Source: Aureibacillus halotolerans (GTDB lineage: Bacteria > Bacillota > Bacilli > Bacillales > DSM-28697). Taken from it: 64,000 nt of DNA. A program made the translations under genes and the position numbers. The stretch lies in assembly GCF_004363045.1 (NCBI RefSeq), contig NZ_SNYJ01000011.1:62001-126000 (forward strand). The letters are read 5' to 3'. The notes under the pieces are model-generated. The model had not been told where the DNA came from. It ran no database searches and saw only the letters and a program-made list of their open reading frames with translations. Shown here in pieces: positions 59,441-64,000 of this stretch; position 1 is the first letter of the stretch, and the number at the start of each line of letters is the position of its first letter.

Positions 59441-59815
59441 TTGACAGAAACTCAATTATTACAGCTTTCCGTGCAAGCGGCAGATGATAAAAAAGCCCAT
59501 GAAATTGTTGTTCTCAACATGAAAGGCATCTCATTGGTCGCTGACTATTTTTTAATATGCCACGGAAATTCAGAGAAACAAGTGCAAGCCATCGCCTCAG
59601 GAATTCGTGAAAAGGCACTTGGTGATGGATTGCAAGTGCATCGAATTGAAGGGTATGACCATGCCCGATGGGTGCTTGTTGATCTTGGAGATGTCGTCTG
59701 CCATATTTTCCATAGTGAAGAGCGTCATCATTACCAGCTTGAAAAGCTTTGGGGCGATGCATCCTATGTGAATATAGATTCTTTTTTAGAGCCTACGCAG
59801 ACAGCGTATAGATAG
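59441..59815 (+). CDS. rsfS: Ribosomal silencing factor RsfS
   Basis: 124 aa: VVLNMKGISLVADYFLICHG, SEKQVQAIASGIREKAL, GYDHARWVLVDLGDVVCHIF, the full DUF143 domain. Binds L14 and blocks subunit joining in starvation. TTG start after GAAAGGGGA. Confidence 0.94.
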   Translation: MTETQLLQLSVQAADDKKAHEIVVLNMKGISLVADYFLICHGNSEKQVQAIASGIREKALGDGLQVHRIEGYDHARWVLVDLGDVVCHIFHSEERHHYQLEKLWGDASYVNIDSFLEPTQTAYR

Positions 59816-59831
59816 AAACGAGGCGAAGTGA

Positions 59832-60572
59832 ATGAGTTATGAACAATTCGCTTACGTATATGACATCCTTATGAAGGATGCCCCATATGACAAATGGTTC
59901 CAGGCCGTTCAGAAACAAACCGGTGGAAAGCCTGCACGGCTTCTTGAAGTGGCTGCTGGGACAGGTAAATTTGCTAAATTGCTTTTGGACGAAGGTCATG
60001 AGGTGACATGTGTTGACCTATCAGAGGATATGTTGACCGTCGCACGTGATCGTTTGGCATCGGATACTGGACAAACGCCAATGCTCGTATGTCAAGATAT
60101 GCGATCTCTTGACATAGGAGCTCAGTTTGATGGCATCACCATCCTATGTGATTCATTAAATTACCTTCACGACCTAATGGATTGGAAAGCAACATTAACC
60201 GCTGCAGCACGCCACCTTGAAGATCATGGGTGGCTGTTGTTTGATGTGCATTCGCTTAAGAAAATGGATGCTTTTATTGAAGAAGGTACGTATGCTTATG
60301 CGAGTGACGAGGTGTCCTATATTTGGAACACATTCAAAGGCGAAGGTGAAGCCCGAGTCGATCATGAAATTACCTTTTTCGTTTCCATTGATGATGACAA
60401 TCTTTGCGAGCGATTTGAAGAGGTTCATGAGCAACAGGCCTTTCCGATGGATGCGATTATGGAATGTATCCATGAAAGTGGTCTTTCTCTTGAGCAATGC
60501 ATTGGCGATTTTGACGAAACGATCCCATTAGAAGAGGCTGAACGTTGGCTTTTTCTCTGTCGAAAAAAATAA
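59832..60572 (+). CDS. yqeM: Class I SAM-dependent methyltransferase YqeM
   Basis: 246 aa. SAM-binding LLEVAAGTGKFAKLLLDEGH, VTCVDLSEDML, and CQDMRSLD. Substrate unknown. ATG after GAGGCGAAG, 16 nt from rsfS. Last gene of the yqeG unit; terminator at 60651. Confidence 0.92.
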   Translation: MSYEQFAYVYDILMKDAPYDKWFQAVQKQTGGKPARLLEVAAGTGKFAKLLLDEGHEVTCVDLSEDMLTVARDRLASDTGQTPMLVCQDMRSLDIGAQFDGITILCDSLNYLHDLMDWKATLTAAARHLEDHGWLLFDVHSLKKMDAFIEEGTYAYASDEVSYIWNTFKGEGEARVDHEITFFVSIDDDNLCERFEEVHEQQAFPMDAIMECIHESGLSLEQCIGDFDETIPLEEAERWLFLCRKK

Positions 60573-60650
60573 GTCTCCAATTTTGAGAGCCCTGCAAAAA
60601 GCGCATGCAATTTCTGTAAAGAGGCTAGGACATAACTAATTTATCCTTAT

Positions 60651-60693
60651 AAAACTCCGAACAATACATGAATCTGTTCTGGAGTTTTTTTTT
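60651..60693 (+). terminator. Terminator of the yqeG-yqeM operon
   Basis: AAAACTCCGAACA pairs with TGTTCTGGAGTTTT (one mismatch) and ends in T9. Similar in sequence to hairpins at 25635 and 26183. Confidence 0.8.
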
Positions 60694-60712
60694 TGCGTTA
60701 GTAAAGCATAAA

Positions 60713-61372
60713 CCGCTTCGTCAAAATACTTCGCATTCCGCGGGCACGGCTTCAGCTTCCTCGAAAAGCAAGCTTTCCGAGCGGATCTTCAGCTCGCGCT
60801 GTTACACCCTACGGGTACAAGTGCAACATCGACTCGAGAAGACCTCGTCGTGTTTTCTTTGCCGCAGGAGTCTGCGTATTTTGACTACGCTGATGTTTGT
60901 TTCTGCGTAATTTCTTTATTTGTTCGGGTCTCGTATAACGAGTAAGAAAGCGTGTTAAATCGTGATTGCTTACCAAACAAGATAAGTAAGTACATCTTTT
61001 CTGTAAAGTTACATCACCTAGTGCAATGTTGATGCAGCGGTGGACATATGTTTAGATAACTTGCGCAGAGCAAAAATCATCTACAACACTGGCTGAGCTT
61101 GAGTTGACGCGAAGTGATATAGATCAATTGACCGAATGATGCCAGTGCTCACAATCCTGTATTTCTAAAAGGTCGTCTTTCAATAATGAAACTGACATCT
61201 ACCCCTTAATCACTAAAAGAGTCTTTTTTGAATTGTATTTAAATCATAAATGCTGATTATTAAAAGCAGCCACTAGCGAGACTCCAGCGGCAAAAAAACA
61301 CGATGAGATCCTTTCGAATCGATGTTGCCCTTGTACCCTTTAGGGTGAAAGCGAGCGCACGGCAGCTTGTAT
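60713..61372. repeat. Dispersed intergenic repeat, composite copy F
   Basis: Inverted core 60713-60896 (CGCTTCGTCAAAATACTTCG at left, GCGTATTTTGACTACGCTG at right) with GGCACGGCTTCAGCTTCCTC and one minus-oriented hairpin module (60804-60856); then GGTCTCGTATAACGAG, a linker with AAAGTTACATCACCTA (61004-61019) and TTTCTAAAAGGTCGTCTTTCA, and a plus-oriented module (61306-61349) ending GAAAGCGAGCG. It parallels copy A segment by segment. Together with 61373-61488, which shows no gene, it fills the gap between convergent yqeM and comER. Confidence 0.85.
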
Positions 61373-61488
61373 AAAAAGCAACCACAACAATAAAATGCAG
61401 GTGAATTAGTTTTTACTGCGAAAGTTGAGTAATCAAAAATAAAAAAAGGATTTCTTGTTAAAAGAGAGAATGTATAATACAAAACGCA

Positions 61489-62310
61489 CTACTTTACTTT
61501 TTCTTTTGAAATGTGCGCTTTTTCCACAGCATACTTCTCGTGTGTTCTTCGAAAAACCTCTGAAAATGTATCGCCTACACCTTCCTCTAAAGCTTCTAAA
61601 GCAACGCCAGTAATGCCGCCTTTTACAGTCACTTTTTCTTGCAAGGTTTCTAACGTATACACATTTTCCTCAAGCAACTTCCCCAGCCCAATAATCATAC
61701 TAGTCGTCAGCTTCACGGCTTCCTCTTTTGTAATCTCTGTTTCTTCTACTGCTGCGGTACACATCTTCTGAAGCAAAAAGCTAATAAACGCAGGTCCACA
61801 GCAAGCGATATCTGATGAAACCCTTGTGACATTTTCTTCAATACAGACGGGCTGAGAAATGTGCTGCAGCAAACGTTTGAGTTTTTCCTTGGCACGGTTG
61901 TCACATCGCTCACCATAGGTGACAAGCGAGAGACCAGCACACGCTCGGTTTGTAATGCTCGGGATCACTCTTGCAACAGAGCATGGGACAATTTCTTCGA
62001 TATCGGCAGTTGATACAGGGCTTGTAATTGAAATTAAAATGGATGTTGGTCGCAGAAAGGGTGTGATGTCTCGTATCACCTGAAGCATATCCAATGGTTT
62101 GACACAAATAAAGTGAACATCCGTTTTTTGAATAACCGATTCTGAGGTTTCTTCCACATGGATTCCACGTATCCGTTCTTTTAGCTGTAAGGCTTTATCA
62201 GTGGATCTATTCATTATGTGCACATTTTCTGGCCAGACGGCATTGCTTTCCACAAATGCCTGTATGAGTGCGCTCCCCATATTTCCTGTCCCAATAAATC
62301 CTAGTTTCAT
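61489..62310 (-). CDS. comER: ComER, pyrroline-5-carboxylate reductase-like protein
   Basis: 273 aa. N-terminal Rossmann motif MKLGFIGTGNMGSALIQAF, then FICVKPLDMLQVI and SVARVIPSITN, with P5C reductase-type dimerisation helices (TKEEAVKLTTSMIIG, TVKGGITGVALEAL). In B. subtilis comER lies divergent from comEA and affects sporulation timing in some Bacillus species. ATG after GAGGAGGTG. It could retain proline biosynthetic activity; not decidable by eye. Confidence 0.9.
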   Translation of the reverse strand: MKLGFIGTGNMGSALIQAFVESNAVWPENVHIMNRSTDKALQLKERIRGIHVEETSESVIQKTDVHFICVKPLDMLQVIRDITPFLRPTSILISITSPVSTADIEEIVPCSVARVIPSITNRACAGLSLVTYGERCDNRAKEKLKRLLQHISQPVCIEENVTRVSSDIACCGPAFISFLLQKMCTAAVEETEITKEEAVKLTTSMIIGLGKLLEENVYTLETLQEKVTVKGGITGVALEALEEGVGDTFSEVFRRTHEKYAVEKAHISKEKVK

Positions 62311-62430
62311 GTATGCACCTCCTCAATGACTCTGTAGCTTTCATCGTCGAGATGAATGCTTTACAAACCAACCTATGCGTCGTCGTTCACGACTATACGT
62401 TATTTCCTCTAATTCACAGTTGTGCTTTTT

Positions 62431-62595
62431 AGGGCGTGTCTTAAAACTCGGTCAGAGGCATCTGTCACCGTCTTTTCGTTCCCACCTGCGTTCCTTTTTC
62501 TTGACGTACGCCCGGTACGACTGCGAAAAAGCGCCTTGCTTGGAACGATAATTCGGCAACATCTGCTCCCTTCTAAGTTCTCAGACACACCCTAG
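62431..62595. mobile_element. MITE-like palindromic element flanked by TA
   Basis: 165 bp. Ends TAGGGCGTGTCTTAAAACT (62431-62449) and, inverted, CTAGGGTGTGTCTGAGAACT (from 62595) match at most positions. Each end abuts TA, the target duplication of IS630/Tc1-type elements. Internally CGTTCC (about 62488) pairs with GGAACG (62542) and CGTAC with GTACG near the centre, so most of it folds on itself. No open frame. It lies between comER and comEA, in the likely comEA upstream region. Confidence 0.7.
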
Positions 62596-62632
62596 TTGAT
62601 GAAAATTTTCTAGGTAGAGGTGAAATGAGCTT

Positions 62633-63226
62633 ATGATTAAAAAGAAATGGAAAACAGTTGCTGCTGTTCTGGCCGTTCTGGTCGTTGTTGCGATTCTCTT
62701 TGTCATAAAAACGCCGTTGTTGAAGCAGACACAATCTGTGGATCAAATAGGGGACTGGAGCACGGACACCTCTGAAGAGCATGCGATCAAAGAGCCCGGT
62801 CAGGTTGTTGTCGATGTGAAAGGTGCGGTTAAGCAACCTGGCATTTATCAGTTAACAGCTAAACAGAGGGTAAAGGATGCGATCGAGAAGGCTGGAGGTC
62901 TTACAGAAGAAGCGTCCACCGGAAGTGTTAATCTTGCCAAACGGCTTGAGGATGAGCTTGTCATCGTCATTCCAGGCAAAGAGAGTTCTGGTGAGATTGG
63001 AAAAACCGGAGGGCAAGTCTTCGACCCCGTATTGAACATCTTAAACGAGGCAGACGTCATTGCGATGGAGGAGTGGCCTGGTATAGGGCCAAAAAAAGCA
63101 GAGGCGATTCTTGCTTATCGTGATGAAAAAGGGTCTTTTTCATCAATTGAAGAATTAAAAGATGTGTCAGGGATCGGTGAAAAAACCTACGAGAAGATTA
63201 TAGAGGCGATAGGCGCAGGTGAATAA
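62633..63226 (+). CDS. comEA: Competence DNA receptor ComEA
   Basis: 197 aa. N-terminal membrane anchor (about residues 8-26), SLBB domain (VVVDVKGAVKQPGIYQL) and C-terminal paired helix-hairpin-helix DNA-binding domain (EEWPGIGPKKAEAILAYRDE and LKDVSGIGEKTYEKII). Binds incoming double-stranded DNA outside the membrane. ATG after GAGGTG. Its last 8 nt overlap the next gene, leaving no room for comEB. Confidence 0.94.
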   Translation: MIKKKWKTVAAVLAVLVVVAILFVIKTPLLKQTQSVDQIGDWSTDTSEEHAIKEPGQVVVDVKGAVKQPGIYQLTAKQRVKDAIEKAGGLTEEASTGSVNLAKRLEDELVIVIPGKESSGEIGKTGGQVFDPVLNILNEADVIAMEEWPGIGPKKAEAILAYRDEKGSFSSIEELKDVSGIGEKTYEKIIEAIGAGE

Positions 63227-64000
63227 CCACGGTCGTCTCACTGTGTTGGCGTATTTTGCATGCGTAGGCTGTTGGGGTGGGCTAGACGATGTGAGTGCAG
63301 CATGGGCAATCGCTGTATGCGTAAGTGTCTTATTGATGTGGAGTAAAAAAATCTTTTGGCTGCCTTTCTGTGTGTTTGCTGTTTTCTATGCGCTGGCATG
63401 GCATACGGACGCTACGAACATCACGGTGATTGATCCAGCGCAGGAGCATTTTCAAGGCACTGTTTCTTCATTTCCTGAAACGAGTGAGAGTGGAAGCATA
63501 AGATTCGCATTTAAAACAGTAAAGGGCGAGGTAGTTATGGCCAAGGCGGAAGGTCTTGCGAAGCCATTGACTCGCAGTATGCGGTGTGAAATGAATGCAA
63601 CGCTAAAAAAGCCTCCGAAGAGTACAGTGCCAAACAGCTTTGACTATAGTGCGTATTTATATCGACAGCATATCCATTGGCTGGCGGAAGTGAAGACCAG
63701 CACTCTCCATTGCTTTCCACCTGAAAGAAGTCCTCTGACGCTTGTGTACGAAACAAGACAACGGGCGCTTTCCCAAATAGAGAAGACTTTCCCTCCTTCG
63801 CTGTCTCCATTTGCTAAGGCGTTGTTACTAGGTGATCGTTCATCCATGCCAGAAGAACTAACCGACGTTTACAACCGTTTTGGCATTAGTCACCTGCTCT
63901 CGATTTCAGGTTTGCATGTGGCTGTCCTCTGCATGATCCTCTTTATACTACTCACACGATTTTTTTCTCGAAACACTGCCATGTGGCTTTTGTTGGCTTT
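63219..64000 (+). CDS. comEC: ComEC/Rec2 DNA-uptake channel (3' truncated by window)
   Basis: 260 residues visible. Starts GTG at 63219 inside the end of comEA, giving VNNHGRLTVLAYFACVG. N-terminal hydrophobic helices, an OB-like extracellular region (about 80-150, with TVSSFPETSES), and the beginning of the Competence domain: LLLGDRSSMPEELTDVYNRF then GISHLLSISGLHVAVLCMI, the family hallmark. Forms the membrane channel for transforming ssDNA. The frame continues past the window end. Confidence 0.93.
   Translation, partial: MNNHGRLTVLAYFACVGCWGGLDDVSAAWAIAVCVSVLLMWSKKIFWLPFCVFAVFYALAWHTDATNITVIDPAQEHFQGTVSSFPETSESGSIRFAFKTVKGEVVMAKAEGLAKPLTRSMRCEMNATLKKPPKSTVPNSFDYSAYLYRQHIHWLAEVKTSTLHCFPPERSPLTLVYETRQRALSQIEKTFPPSLSPFAKALLLGDRSSMPEELTDVYNRFGISHLLSISGLHVAVLCMILFILLTRFFSRNTAMWLLLA

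Noticed and set aside
63535-63847. Minus-strand open frames over the end of the window
   Set aside because: They oppose comEC, whose plus frame from 63219 carries clear ComEC motifs.

Overview
The window looks like a chromosomal segment of an endospore-forming Bacillaceae (Firmicutes). Gene order follows the Bacillus subtilis ruvAB-queA-tgt-yajC-spoVB-secDF-recJ-apt-relA-dtd-hisS-aspS-rarA-cymR-iscS-mnmA-yrrB-recD2-alaS-ruvX-mltG-greA-yrrS-mtnN core, then sigK, then sda and yqeG to comEC. Sporulation genes (spoVB, an RsfA-type regulator, uninterrupted sigK, sda, a CotS-like kinase), purine-rich Shine-Dalgarno sites, many TTG/GTG starts and sigma-A promoters agree with this. A Mrp-type Na+/H+ antiporter operon and an ArsB/NhaD-family permease, both placed inside otherwise conserved blocks, hint at an alkaliphilic or salt-tolerant lifestyle; that is inference.

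Layout. 1-8.2 kb: end of a spore-kinase-like gene, Holliday-junction genes ruvAB, queuosine genes queA-tgt, yajC, small membrane proteins, an anion/Na+ permease and a DUF421 protein. 8.2-9.05 kb: dispersed non-coding repeats. 9-16.7 kb: spoVB (minus), comN, secDF, lapA-like, recJ-apt. 16.7-17.3 kb: repeat. 17.3-25.3 kb: relA-dtd, a 21-bp tandem array, a cell-wall amidase (minus), and a T-box controlled hisS-aspS operon. 25.3-26.2 kb: 6S RNA and a repeat. 26.3-36 kb: RsfA-like and rarA (minus), yczE-like, cymR, iscS, mnmA, TPR protein, recD2, two tiny genes. 36-46.3 kb: AI-2E transporter, alaS behind a structured leader, ireB-ruvX-yrzB, mltG, greA, repeat, class B PBP and yrrS. 46.4-49 kb: mtnN-luxS (methyl cycle), yrhC-like, sigK (minus). 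49.1-54.5 kb: mrpA-C-D-E-F-G (minus), with no mrpB. 54.5-64 kb: sda (minus) with a DnaA-box cluster, yqeG-yqeH-aroE-yhbY-nadD-yqeK-rsfS-yqeM, repeat, comER (minus), a palindromic MITE-like element, comEA and the start of comEC.

How the genes work together. Most encode housekeeping functions: recombination/repair (RuvABX-region, RecJ, RarA, RecD2), tRNA charging and modification (HisS, AspS, AlaS, QueA, Tgt, MnmA, IscS), protein export (YajC, SecDF), stringent response (RelA), sulfur metabolism (CymR, IscS, MtnN, LuxS), ribosome assembly (YqeH, YhbY, RsfS), cell wall (MltG, PBP, amidase), and sporulation/competence control.

The less ordinary content lies between genes. There is a family of about 0.2-0.65 kb dispersed non-coding repeats in six intergenic gaps, built from shared hairpin modules. 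The alaS leader has a terminator and competing helix but no T-box signature. The iscS leader has mutually exclusive helices over its ribosome-binding site. The hisS-aspS T-box has overlapping Asp and His codons in its probable specifier region. The Mrp operon lacks mrpB, six DnaA-box-like sites lie upstream of sda, and a TA-flanked MITE-like palindrome lies upstream of comEA. No CRISPR array, prophage, rRNA or tRNA gene was seen.
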